The notes beneath the pieces are model-generated. The model saw nothing but the letters and a program-made list of their open reading frames with translations. It was not told where the DNA came from and searched no databases. Positions 1-6,355 of a DNA stretch of 6,543 nucleotides are shown piece after piece (the first letter of the stretch is position 1; each line of letters starts with the position of its first letter). This DNA is from G963674665 sp964609625. GTDB taxonomy: Bacteria > Desulfobacterota > Desulfovibrionia > Desulfovibrionales > Desulfovibrionaceae. The stretch spans positions 1 to 6,543 of the forward strand of contig CAZSRS010000090.1 in NCBI GenBank assembly GCA_964609625.1, read 5' to 3'. A program made the translations under genes and the position numbers.

Positions 1-63
1 TCCTGATCTCGCTTGGATTCATGCTGATATCGGCGCGACCCCGTGAGCGGGTACGGATTTGAG

Positions 64-106
64 TGGGGTTCAGGGGTCGGAGGTTCAAATCCTCTCATCC
101 CGACCA
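64..106 (+). other. 3' fragment of a proline tRNA (UGG anticodon), probable attachment-site scar
   Basis: Read as tRNA positions 34-76, these 43 bases fit without a gap: anticodon TGG (64-66), 3' strand of the anticodon stem ttcag (69-73), variable loop gggtc (74-78), T-stem ggagg (79-83), T-loop ttcaaat (84-90), T-stem cctct (91-95), acceptor strand catcccg (96-102), discriminator A and encoded CCA (104-106). The variable loop, T-stem and acceptor resemble bacterial tRNA-Pro. The 5' half is missing: the bases before 64 hold neither the expected acceptor strand (cgggatg) nor a D-arm, and no ctgaa partner for the anticodon stem. It therefore cannot be a working tRNA. A 3' tRNA piece from the anticodon loop to CCA is the typical direct repeat left by tyrosine-recombinase integration, which would place the intact tRNA and the inserted element to the left. 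The integration history is inference. Confidence 0.75.
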
Positions 107-120
107 GAGACTTCATGAGC

Positions 121-186
121 ATTGGCCGGCCATATCCGGATGCAATCAAACACGTCCTGTGGTTTGAGTGCATCTGGATGGCTAAT
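121..186. repeat. Long imperfect inverted repeat / hairpin beside the tRNA fragment
   Basis: Bases 134-151 pair with 162-179 around a 10-base loop, with one A/G mismatch (145/168) and one G-T pair (138/175). After a six-base bulge (128-133), bases 121-127 (attggcc) pair with 180-186 (ggctaat). This gives about 24 base pairs in all. The bases after it read acttgtttt, so it might be a bulky terminator left over from the tRNA transcript, but it is much longer than a usual intrinsic terminator. It could also be a small palindromic repeat. The pairing is seen directly; the function is unknown. Confidence 0.55.
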
Positions 187-386
187 ACTTGTTTTCGCCT
201 GATTATCCGCGAGCTTTGTTCGCTGCGAAGCGTCCCGCGGCGCGATACCAAAGTCAAGCGCTTCACTGACAACTCGCTCTCGGCGTGATGCCGACTGCCC
301 CTCTTCTTCACGCGCCTGGGCATGCAGCACCTCTTTTCATCGGCCTCCCGGCCTCTCGGTTCCAGGCGAAATGTCTTGAAAAGGGT

Positions 387-416
387 TGCCAAGTTTGGCA
401 TTGAAGGCAATACAAA
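387..416 (+). promoter_or_regulatory. Candidate sigma-70 promoter with overlapping dyad
   Basis: A -35-like ttgcca lies at 387-392 (partly inside the dyad) and a -10-like tacaaa at 411-416, 18 bases apart. The -35 part overlaps a symmetric site, tgccaa at 387-392 and ttggca at 395-400 with a two-base centre, which could be an operator. It is the best candidate I see for the YIP1-family gene starting at 488. Both boxes are imperfect, so this is a suggestion only. Confidence 0.3.
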
Positions 417-487
417 CCCGTGTTCAGTGGAAGGGCGGTCTTCCATGCAGCCTATGCACGTGGTGCACCAAGAAAGAGGAGATATGT

Positions 488-1159
488 ATGGCGAGTCAAC
501 TTGAGGAAATCAAGAATACCGCGGTGCAGGTTATTGTACAGCCAACTTCGTTTTTCCAGGGCATGGAAAAGAGCGGAGGATTCGGCCCACCGGTGCTGTT
601 CGTTATCGCCATGGGCGTCATAACTGCATTGTTGACCGTCGTCATGAGTATTGTAGGCCTGGGCATGTACAACTTCGGCATGGCCATCGTGGGCCTTATC
701 CTCATCCCCGTGTTCATGACCGTAGTCGCATTCATTGCCGCTGCTATAGTTTTCATGATCTGGAAGCTGATGGGATCAACGGAGAATTACGAGACCGCGT
801 TCCGTTGCTACGCCTATGTGGCCGCGATCACTCCCATCACCACGGTGCTGAATGAGATTCCATACATCGGGGCGCTTGCGGGCATCGCCTGGATGCTTTA
901 CCTCATAGTGATTGCCTCCGAAAAAGTGCATCGGATCGAGCGCCGCAAGGCCTGGATCGTGTTCGGCGTCATTGCCGCCGTGCTGGCGTTGATTTCCCTT
1001 GGCGCGCAGCGAAGCGCGAGCAGGATGGAGAAGGAACTGCAAGGTCTCGGCCAGCAGATGGGAAAGATAAACGAAATGACCCCGGAAGAGGCTGGAGAAG
1101 CCGTGGGCAAGTTCTTGAAAGGTTTAGAAAAAGGCAGTGAAAAAGAGCAGAAGGAATAG
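488..1159 (+). CDS. YIP1-family polytopic inner-membrane protein
   Basis: A 223-residue membrane protein that fits the YIP1 domain family. The N-terminus carries the typical amphipathic entry with a P-x-x-F-F signature (P19, F22, F23) followed by GGFGPP (30-35). Hydrophobic segments lie at about 35-56, 60-97 (room for two passes), 113-145 and 158-176, and the last ~45 residues are charged and soluble, ending Lys/Glu-rich. The family is integral to membranes; in bacteria its members are poorly characterised and no reaction can be assigned. I chose ATG 488 because gaggag at 476-481 sits six bases upstream and the hydrophobic domain begins just after. The frame is open back to 386, but that stretch has no ribosome binding site and a non-membrane, cysteine-containing sequence unlike the family. 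An ATG at 484 is out of frame and stops at 504. The family call is from recognised sequence character; the function is unknown. Confidence 0.85.
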   Translation: MASQLEEIKNTAVQVIVQPTSFFQGMEKSGGFGPPVLFVIAMGVITALLTVVMSIVGLGMYNFGMAIVGLILIPVFMTVVAFIAAAIVFMIWKLMGSTENYETAFRCYAYVAAITPITTVLNEIPYIGALAGIAWMLYLIVIASEKVHRIERRKAWIVFGVIAAVLALISLGAQRSASRMEKELQGLGQQMGKINEMTPEEAGEAVGKFLKGLEKGSEKEQKE

Positions 1160-1197
1160 GAACGGCGCATTGCCGTCAAACTCGACGGGGCCCTGAT

Positions 1198-1231
1198 CTT
1201 TGGTTCGGAGTCGAGACGCTCGCTCCCAAAG
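1198..1231 (+). terminator. Possible intrinsic terminator after the YIP1-family gene
   Basis: The outer arms ctttgg (1198-1203) and ccaaag (1226-1231) enclose a second stem, gag/ctc and cgag/ctcg (1208-1225), with loop acg. The following bases tagttttgctt are only partly T-rich. It lies 39 bases after the stop codon at 1157-1159. Position and structure fit a terminator, but the U-tract is weak. A smaller pair of competing hairpins sits before it at about 1161-1183 (acggc/gccgt and ccgtc/gacgg). Confidence 0.4.
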
Positions 1232-1294
1232 TAGTTTTGCTTATATCGTGGATGATCGGTGGGCACCTTCCAAAGCCCCTCTTCACCACTGGAC

Positions 1295-1333
1295 GAGGCC
1301 CGCGACCGCCGGTCGCTGTTGCGGTGGGGCCTC
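1295..1333 (+). other. Nested GC-rich hairpin upstream of the TMTC-like gene
   Basis: A perfect 7-bp outer stem, gaggccc (1295-1301) with gggcctc (1327-1333), encloses a perfect 6-bp inner hairpin, gcgacc (1302-1307) with ggtcgc (1311-1316), loop gcc. It lies 50 bases before the start codon at 1383 and has no T-tract after it. It may be part of a structured 5' leader or a second transcription stop. The pairing is seen; the role is open. Confidence 0.5.
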
Positions 1334-1382
1334 CCGCCACAGCCACTTCCCAGGCGCTCCATGATTCAGTACAAACGCCCCC

Positions 1383-3053
1383 ATGACTGGAAACAATCCT
1401 GCAGTGTTGGAGCGCAACCTGCGTGAGATCGCGGTCTGCGTGCTGTTCGGCCTGGTGATCTGGGCCTATTTCCCTGTCCTATCAGCGGAATTCATCAGCT
1501 TTGACGACAAGGACTACGTCTACGACAACGCGGTCGTGCTCCAGGGCCTGACCCTGGGCGGCGTGACCTGGGCTTTCACCACTACCCACGCGGCCAACTA
1601 CCACCCCCTGACCTGGATCTCGCACATGCTCGACGTGCAACTCTTCGGGTTGGACGCCGGGATGCATCACGCCGTGAACCTGCTGCTGCACCTGCTGAAC
1701 ACCGCGCTGCTGCTCTGGGTGGTGACGCGTTACGGCGGGTGGTTTTGGGGTGCCTTGATCGTGGCCGCTCTCTTCGCCCTGCACCCCTTGCGGGTACAGT
1801 CCGTGGCCTGGGTGGCCGAGCGCAAGGACCTGCTCTGCTCCCTGTTCTTCCTGCTTTGTCTCGGCGCCTGGCGCGCCTGGGTGCTCAGGCCCGGGACGTG
1901 GCGCTACGCACGGGTCTGCGTGCTCTTCGCCCTGGGGCTGTTGGCCAAGCCCATGCTGGTAACGTTGCCCTGCGTGCTGCTCCTGCTGGACATCTGGCCC
2001 CTGGGACGGTTGCAGGGACAGCGCGTATTCTCAGGCCGCATGCGCGGCTTGCTGCTGGAAAAGTTGCCCCTGTTCGCCCTGGCCGGAGGGAGCGTGCTGC
2101 TCACACTCCAGGCCCAGGGAGTCGGAGGCGCCGTGTCCTCCCTGCAACAGCTCCCCCTGTACTACCGCTTGGCCAACGCGGTCACCGCGTATTGGTTCTA
2201 CATCTGGAAAACGCTCTGGCCCACGGGACTGGGGGTGTTCTACCCACTGCGCCCCACCTCTGAGATGCTGGCCCTGACCGCGGCCGCGGGTTTGGTTCTG
2301 GTCAGCCGAGGACTGTACCGGTTGCGCGGGCGCGCGCCCTACGCCCTGATGGGCTGGCTCTGGTATCTTGGAACCCTGGTGCCGGTAATCGGCATCGTCC
2401 AGGTAGGGGGGCAGGCTTGGGCCGACAGATACAGCTACATCCCGTTGATCGGCCTGCTCTGGGGTGCGGTCTGGGCCGGCCGGGACATCTGGCTCCGGCT
2501 GTCGGCGCCCGAAAGGCTCAAGACCTGGGGCGCGCCCGGGCTGATTCTGGCGCTCTGCCTGCCCTTGGCCTGGAACACCCGGCTCCAGGCCTGGAACTGG
2601 TACGATAGCGAGTCCATCTACACGCAAACCCTCGAGCATACCGAGCACAACTATCTGATCCACTTCAACCTGGCCGTGGAATACCGCAAGCAGGGGCGGT
2701 TCCAGGAGGCCATCCGGCATTACAAGGCCTCGCTGGAGGCCGACGGCAGCTATTATTCGGCCATGAACAACCTGGCCTTTCTGCTGGCCAGCGTGCCCGA
2801 TCCTGCCCTGCGCGACGGAGAACTGGCCGTGCGGCTGGCCCGGCAGGCCCTGGAACTTGGCGGCGGGAGCAATCCCGGGCTCCTGGACACCCTGGCCGTG
2901 GCCCTGGCCGAGAGCGGCCGCTTCGGCGAGGCCCTGAGCACGGCCGAGCGGGCCGCGGCCATTGCCGAGCACGTGGGCATGCGGGACGTGGCCGCGGAGA
3001 TACGCGGGCGGATTCCACTGTTTCAGGAGGGGCGCGCGCTGCGCATCGAGTGA
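1383..3053 (+). CDS. TMTC-like GT-C membrane glycosyltransferase with C-terminal TPRs
   Basis: A 556-residue protein with a hydrophobic N-terminal ~410 residues (roughly ten membrane segments) and a soluble C-terminus. After the first segment (~15-34) comes the acidic motif SFDDKDYVYDN (39-49), the usual position of the catalytic acidic pair (D41, D42) in GT-C enzymes. Next come HPLTW (74-78), a histidine-rich NLLLH stretch (95-103), then HPLRVQSVAW (134-143) followed by ERKDLL (146-151), and ADRYSYIPLIG (347-357). These features match animal TMTC O-mannosyltransferases and their bacterial relatives. The C-terminus from ~423 holds one clear TPR (423-456) and further TPR-like helices to the end. 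GT-C enzymes transfer sugars from lipid-linked donors outside the cytoplasmic membrane; here donor and acceptor are unknown. An in-frame stop at 1362-1364 limits the N-terminus, and ATG 1383 is the first ATG after it, yet no Shine-Dalgarno site is visible. Enzyme activity is inference; the architecture is clear. Confidence 0.8.
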   Translation: MTGNNPAVLERNLREIAVCVLFGLVIWAYFPVLSAEFISFDDKDYVYDNAVVLQGLTLGGVTWAFTTTHAANYHPLTWISHMLDVQLFGLDAGMHHAVNLLLHLLNTALLLWVVTRYGGWFWGALIVAALFALHPLRVQSVAWVAERKDLLCSLFFLLCLGAWRAWVLRPGTWRYARVCVLFALGLLAKPMLVTLPCVLLLLDIWPLGRLQGQRVFSGRMRGLLLEKLPLFALAGGSVLLTLQAQGVGGAVSSLQQLPLYYRLANAVTAYWFYIWKTLWPTGLGVFYPLRPTSEMLALTAAAGLVLVSRGLYRLRGRAPYALMGWLWYLGTLVPVIGIVQVGGQAWADRYSYIPLIGLLWGAVWAGRDIWLRLSAPERLKTWGAPGLILALCLPLAWNTRLQAWNWYDSESIYTQTLEHTEHNYLIHFNLAVEYRKQGRFQEAIRHYKASLEADGSYYSAMNNLAFLLASVPDPALRDGELAVRLARQALELGGGSNPGLLDTLAVALAESGRFGEALSTAERAAAIAEHVGMRDVAAEIRGRIPLFQEGRALRIE

Positions 3054-3066
3054 CCGAACACACAAG

Positions 3067-3095
3067 TTGACATGCCCGGCCGATTGGGGTGAATA
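3067..3095 (+). promoter_or_regulatory. Candidate promoter for pheT
   Basis: A perfect consensus -35 hexamer ttgaca at 3067-3072 is followed after exactly 17 bases by tgaata at 3090-3095, a poor -10 box. It lies just after the stop of the TMTC-like gene and would give pheT its own transcript with a leader of about 95 bases. The -35 match is strong, the -10 match weak. Confidence 0.35.
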
Positions 3096-3116
3096 GACCT
3101 GTTTCGCGACGACAAG

Positions 3117-3173
3117 CCCGCGCCGCGTGCGCGGGAGACACCCGCCACGGGATCGAAGCGATAGTTCCGGAAC
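3117..3173 (+). promoter_or_regulatory. Structured pheT leader with alternative hairpins
   Basis: cccgcgc (3117-3123) pairs perfectly with gcgcggg (3129-3135) around a five-base loop. The 3' part of that stem, gcggg (3131-3135), can instead pair with cccgc (3141-3145), so the two hairpins exclude each other. A perfect 10-base palindrome, gttccggaac, follows at 3164-3173, 13 bases before the Shine-Dalgarno site. The arrangement could regulate pheT, but no Phe-rich leader peptide and no T-tract terminator is seen, so classical pheST attenuation is not shown. Confidence 0.35.
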
Positions 3174-3196
3174 AATACGGCCGTTGGAGGCGAGTG

Positions 3197-5611
3197 ATGC
3201 TCTTGAGCGTGAATTGGCTGCGCGAATTCGTCCCCTTTGAGGGGACCGTGGATGCCCTGTGCGACAGATTGACCATGATCGGCCTGGAAGTGGAGGAGGT
3301 GAAGCGCCCCTTCTCTGGAATCGCCGGTGTGGTGGTTGGGCATGTGATCAGCTCCGAAAGGCACCCGGAGGCCGATACCCTGTGGTTGTGCCAGGTGGAT
3401 CTTGGCGACGGCCAGCCCGTGCAGATCGTCTGCGGCGCACCAAACGTGGCCAAGGGGCAGAAGGTCGCCGTCGCGCCCGTGGGCAGCACGTTGCCCAACG
3501 GCTTGGCTCTGAAGAAGGTGAAGCTGCGCGGCCAGGTCTCCCTGGGCATGATCTGCGCCGAGGATGAACTGGGCCTGGGCGGGGACCACAGCGGGATCAT
3601 GGTGCTCGATCCTTCCCTGGAACCGGGGCGCCCCCTGACCGAGGCCCTGCAATTGGACGACGTGGTCCTGGACGTGAGCGTCACGCCCAACCGGGCGGAC
3701 TGCCTGAGCATCCTGGGTTTGGCGCGGGAAGTGGGAATCGCCTTCAACCTGCCCGTACAGCTGCCCGCCATCGAGCTGCGCGAGGAGGGACCCGAGGCAG
3801 CGAGCTTCGTTTCCATACAAATCGACGACCCCGAGCTGTGCCCGGCCTACCGGGCGCGGATCATCGAGGGCATCCAGGTGGGGCGCTCTCCGGACTGGAT
3901 GCGCTACCGACTCATGGCCATGGGGCAGCGCCCCATCTCCAATGTGGTGGACGTCACCAACTACGTGATGTTCGAGTTGGGGCAGCCGCTGCACGCTTTT
4001 GACCTTTCCTTGATCCAGGGCAAGCTGATCCGCGTGGCCAGAGCCGAGGCAGGCGCCAAGTTCACCACCCTGGACGGCCAGGAGCGTGTCCTGGTGGAGC
4101 AGGACCTGCTAATCTGGGACCGCAACCGCCCCGTGGCTCTGGCCGGGGTCATGGGCGGACTGAACTCCGAAATCAACGACAAGAGCACCGGTGTGTTGCT
4201 GGAATCCGCGGTGTTCAAGCCCATCAATATACGAAGGACTGCGCGACGGTTGAACCTGCCCAGCGAGGCTTCCTACCGCTTCGAGCGCGGCGTGGACCAG
4301 CCAGGTTCTCTGACCGCCCTGAACCACGCGGCTCAGCTGCTGGTAAAGCTTTGCGGCGGCGTTGTGCGGCCCGGCGTGTCTCAGGCCGAACCACGCCCCT
4401 GGACGCAGCCCAGGATCCTGTTCCGGCCGGAGCGGGCGCGCACGCTGCTGGGCCTGCCCCTGGCCGAATCCTTCTGCCGCCAGGTGGTGGAGGGCATGGG
4501 CTGCACCGTGGCGAACAACGACGCCGCGACCTGGGAAGTGGCCGCGCCCAGTCACCGTCTTGATCTTGAGCGGGAGGTGGACGTCATCGAAGAACTGGGA
4601 CGGGTCTACGGCCTGGATCGCATCCCGGCCACCCTGCCCAAGGTGGCGCGCTCCGTGGGCGGTGCGGTTGAAGCCCACGGCGACAGCCCCGAGTATCTTT
4701 TCTGCCGCAGGCTGAAGCGCTGGGCCGTGGGCGCCGGTCTGCGCGAGGCGGTGAACTACAGCTTCGTGGGGCAGAAGGACCTCGATCTCCTGGGTCTGCC
4801 CCAGGAAGGGCGCATCCCGGTCAAAAACCCCCTCACCGACGAGCAGAACGTGCTCAGACCCGTGCTCGCCGCCGGGCTGTTGCAAAGCCTGCGGCACAAT
4901 CTGGCCCAGGGCAACGAGCGCCTGCGGCTCTTCGAGGTGGCCCACGTGTTCGAATCCGCACCAGAGTCCGAGACCACTGCCCGCGAGCCCGTGCGCATGG
5001 GCGTCATGCTCCACGGAGGGCGTTGGGAAGAGCGCTGGCCCTGGCCCCAGGCCAATGCCGAGGCCGACTACCAAGACCTCAAGGGCCTGCTGGAACACCT
5101 CCTCGAGCATCTACGCCTGCCTGCCGCGGAATATGCAGTGTCCAAGGGGCATACCTTCCTCTCCCCCAGCGTCGCGGTACTGGTACAGGGCGAACAGGCC
5201 GGCGTGCTGGGCCAGGTCCTGCCCGAGGTGGCCGACGCCCACCATGCGCGCAAACCGGTCTGGCTGGCCGAACTGGATGTGGACCTGCTCATGGCCTTGA
5301 GCCGCCGACAGGAAATCCACTTCCAGGAACTCCCCAAGTTTCCCCCGGTGCGCAGGGACATCACCCTGGCCGCATCCCGCGACCTGCACATGGGGCGGGT
5401 TCTGGAGCACATCCAGGCACAAAAACTGCCGTTACTGGAACGTGCCGTACTTATTGACGTTTTTGAGCCGGAACAGGAGCCAACCGAACGCCGTCTGACC
5501 TTCCGGCTCACATTTCGCCACGCACAACGCACCCTTACGGATAAAGACGTGGACAAGGAGATGGAAAAGATGGCACAGTCCCTGAAAAAGGATTTGGGAC
5601 TGCGGATGTAA
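3197..5611 (+). CDS. pheT: Phenylalanine--tRNA ligase beta subunit
   Basis: An 804-residue PheT, full length for the bacterial family. With the alpha subunit PheS it forms the cytoplasmic alpha2-beta2 enzyme that charges tRNA-Phe; the beta chain carries tRNA binding and editing. Domains in order: N-terminal MLLSVNWLREFV; EMAP/OB-fold tRNA-binding domain (~40-150); the VTPNRADCLSILG motif (~160-172); B3/B4 editing domain with SNVVDVTNYVMFELGQPLHA (~247-266) and RFERGVD (~361-367); B5 domain with SHRLDLEREVDVIEELGRVY (~453-472); the catalytic-like core; and an FDX-ACB anticodon-binding domain (~711-804). ATG 3197 is chosen because tggagg (3185-3190) is six bases upstream and the family starts with this motif. 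GTG 3194 is adjacent and in frame. The frame runs open to a GTG at 3089, but the added 36 residues are Arg-rich and unlike PheT. pheS is not directly upstream, which is unusual. Confidence 0.98.
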   Translation: MLLSVNWLREFVPFEGTVDALCDRLTMIGLEVEEVKRPFSGIAGVVVGHVISSERHPEADTLWLCQVDLGDGQPVQIVCGAPNVAKGQKVAVAPVGSTLPNGLALKKVKLRGQVSLGMICAEDELGLGGDHSGIMVLDPSLEPGRPLTEALQLDDVVLDVSVTPNRADCLSILGLAREVGIAFNLPVQLPAIELREEGPEAASFVSIQIDDPELCPAYRARIIEGIQVGRSPDWMRYRLMAMGQRPISNVVDVTNYVMFELGQPLHAFDLSLIQGKLIRVARAEAGAKFTTLDGQERVLVEQDLLIWDRNRPVALAGVMGGLNSEINDKSTGVLLESAVFKPINIRRTARRLNLPSEASYRFERGVDQPGSLTALNHAAQLLVKLCGGVVRPGVSQAEPRPWTQPRILFRPERARTLLGLPLAESFCRQVVEGMGCTVANNDAATWEVAAPSHRLDLEREVDVIEELGRVYGLDRIPATLPKVARSVGGAVEAHGDSPEYLFCRRLKRWAVGAGLREAVNYSFVGQKDLDLLGLPQEGRIPVKNPLTDEQNVLRPVLAAGLLQSLRHNLAQGNERLRLFEVAHVFESAPESETTAREPVRMGVMLHGGRWEERWPWPQANAEADYQDLKGLLEHLLEHLRLPAAEYAVSKGHTFLSPSVAVLVQGEQAGVLGQVLPEVADAHHARKPVWLAELDVDLLMALSRRQEIHFQELPKFPPVRRDITLAASRDLHMGRVLEHIQAQKLPLLERAVLIDVFEPEQEPTERRLTFRLTFRHAQRTLTDKDVDKEMEKMAQSLKKDLGLRM

Positions 5612-5646
5612 CACCTGCCTGACAGCGGCGGGGCATGGAGAGGGCA

Positions 5647-5961
5647 ATGCCTGAGAGCAAGACATACCGCATCGGGGAAGTTTCCAGGATGCTCCAGCTC
5701 AAAAGTTATGTGCTCAGGTTTTGGGAATCCGAATTTCCCCAGCTCAAGCCCAACCGCACCGACAAGGGGCAGCGACTGTACACCGAACAGGACGTCGCCC
5801 TGCTACGCACCATCCGCAATCTGCTGCACGAACGCGGCCTGACCATCGACGGTGCGCGCAAGGAACTCGCGGCCAAGGTCCCCTCCTCCCCCCTGCTGCA
5901 GGAGATCAAGGAAGAGCTGCTGTCCATGCGCGATCTGCTGCGCTGTGCCAATGACACCTGA
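5647..5961 (+). CDS. Small MerR-type HTH DNA-binding protein linked to pheT
   Basis: A 104-residue protein made almost wholly of a MerR DNA-binding domain. The helix-turn-helix covers YRIGEVSRMLQLKSYVLRFW (7-26), the wing follows with GQRLYTEQDV (41-50), and the second helical pair runs to about residue 76. A short helix at ~82-98 (LLQEIKEELLSMRDLL) looks fit for dimerisation. There is no effector-binding domain and no conserved metal-binding cysteine set; the only cysteine is near the C-terminus. ATG 5647 is preferred over ATG 5635 because ggag (5637-5640) sits six bases before it and overlaps the upstream ATG. The gene follows pheT after 35 bases with no terminator between, so co-transcription is likely. 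MerR-like genes at this place are known from Desulfobacterota; targets are not known to me. By family, it would bind DNA as a dimer at a promoter. Confidence 0.9.
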   Translation: MPESKTYRIGEVSRMLQLKSYVLRFWESEFPQLKPNRTDKGQRLYTEQDVALLRTIRNLLHERGLTIDGARKELAAKVPSSPLLQEIKEELLSMRDLLRCANDT

Positions 5962-6010
5962 GCCTGTAACGGCCCAGATTCACCCTGTTTTGCCGTTGAC
6001 CACGTACCTC

Positions 6011-6141
6011 CCCCTCACTGGAACACAGGGGACGTTTCATCCCCACCCTTTTGGGCTAGGCCTTGATTCTCGCCGCCCCTCCGGGGCTCGCGACCGGTCA
6101 AGGCCAATACTCCGCGCCAAGCCCTGAAGGGGCAAGGCGGA
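6011..6141. ncRNA. Candidate structured non-coding RNA element (strand unknown)
   Basis: Four helices can form in a row. cccct (6011-6015) pairs with agggg (6027-6031), or alternatively gggga (6028-6032) pairs with tcccc (6040-6044). A perfect 8-bp stem, ggccttga (6059-6066) with tcaaggcc (6098-6105), encloses cgc/gcg and gcccc/ggggc (6071-6092). tccgc (6111-6115) pairs with gcgga (6137-6141) around gccc/gggc (6121-6133). I do not recognise it as tmRNA, RNase P RNA, SRP RNA or a riboswitch I know. The helices are equally possible on either strand, and GC-rich DNA forms some by chance. Confidence 0.3.
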
Positions 6142-6207
6142 ATTGAGCATGAAGCAACGCCCTGGGTCCGGTAGATGTCTCCCGACGGCAGTGCGACTCG
6201 CGAGCCA

Positions 6208-6219
6208 CGCGGCGTAGAA
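6208..6219 (+). repeat. 12-base direct repeat, copy 1
   Basis: cgcggcgtagaa occurs here and again at 6405-6416, 197 bases on. In the second copy the tagaa part falls in the -10 position of a candidate promoter; here it stands at the edge of the AT-rich half. It could be a shared promoter or regulator motif or a duplication remnant. Confidence 0.4.
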
Positions 6220-6285
6220 ATTTTAATACCACAACAGCTGTCGGAGCCTGTGGTCCAGCTCACAACGGTTAAATAATTCTTCGTT

Positions 6286-6297
6286 ACATAAATATGT
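6286..6297. promoter_or_regulatory. Short dyad, possible operator
   Basis: acata (6286-6290) and tatgt (6293-6297) form a symmetric site with a two-base centre, and the symmetry resumes one base further out on each side. It lies in the AT-rich upstream region of the gene at 6481. The size fits a dimeric regulator site, but I cannot name one. Confidence 0.25.
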
Positions 6298-6355
6298 TAT
6301 GCCGTTCAATAACAAGCCATGGAAGTGACCCGTCCTGAGTCCAAAATTTTATACC

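Larger units (their letters stand above)
107..487. other. Gene-free spacer between tRNA fragment and YIP1 gene
   Basis: No convincing coding sequence is present. The short reading frames here have no ribosome binding site and no recognisable protein content. The spacer holds the long hairpin at 121-186, a weak promoter candidate and dyad around 387-416, and a 5-bp hairpin at 455-467 (tgcac/gtgca) just before the Shine-Dalgarno site of the next gene. If the tRNA fragment is an integration scar, this is the original chromosomal DNA downstream of the tRNA. Confidence 0.5.

Noticed and set aside
43..288. 81-codon plus-strand frame over the tRNA fragment
   Set aside because: It runs through the tRNA 3' end and the long hairpin, has no ribosome binding site and no recognisable protein features.
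386..487. N-terminal extension of the YIP1-family protein
   Set aside because: No Shine-Dalgarno site at the upstream start; ATG 488 has a well-placed gaggag and the family begins with the segment that follows.
2031..3065. Long minus-strand frame opposite the TMTC-like gene, and similar ones opposite pheT (for example 4109-5110)
   Set aside because: These are antisense shadows of GC-rich genes with low-complexity Gly/Gln/Pro-rich translations and no family resemblance.
3072..3092. Six-codon leader peptide (MPGRLG) upstream of pheT
   Set aside because: It contains no phenylalanine codon, has no ribosome binding site and would start inside the -35 box, so it cannot be a Phe attenuator peptide.
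3089..3196. 36-residue N-terminal extension of PheT from a GTG at 3089
   Set aside because: The added residues are Arg-rich and unlike any PheT; tggagg is placed correctly for ATG 3197, which gives the canonical N-terminus.
6191..6200. gtgcgactcg resembling the 5' end of a group II intron
   Set aside because: Only a few conserved bases match; no domain I structure, reverse transcriptase or domain V hairpin follows.
6015..6263. 82-codon minus-strand frame in the last intergenic region
   Set aside because: GTG start without a ribosome binding site, and it crosses the strong hairpins. Kept only as a possible remnant to check by protein search.
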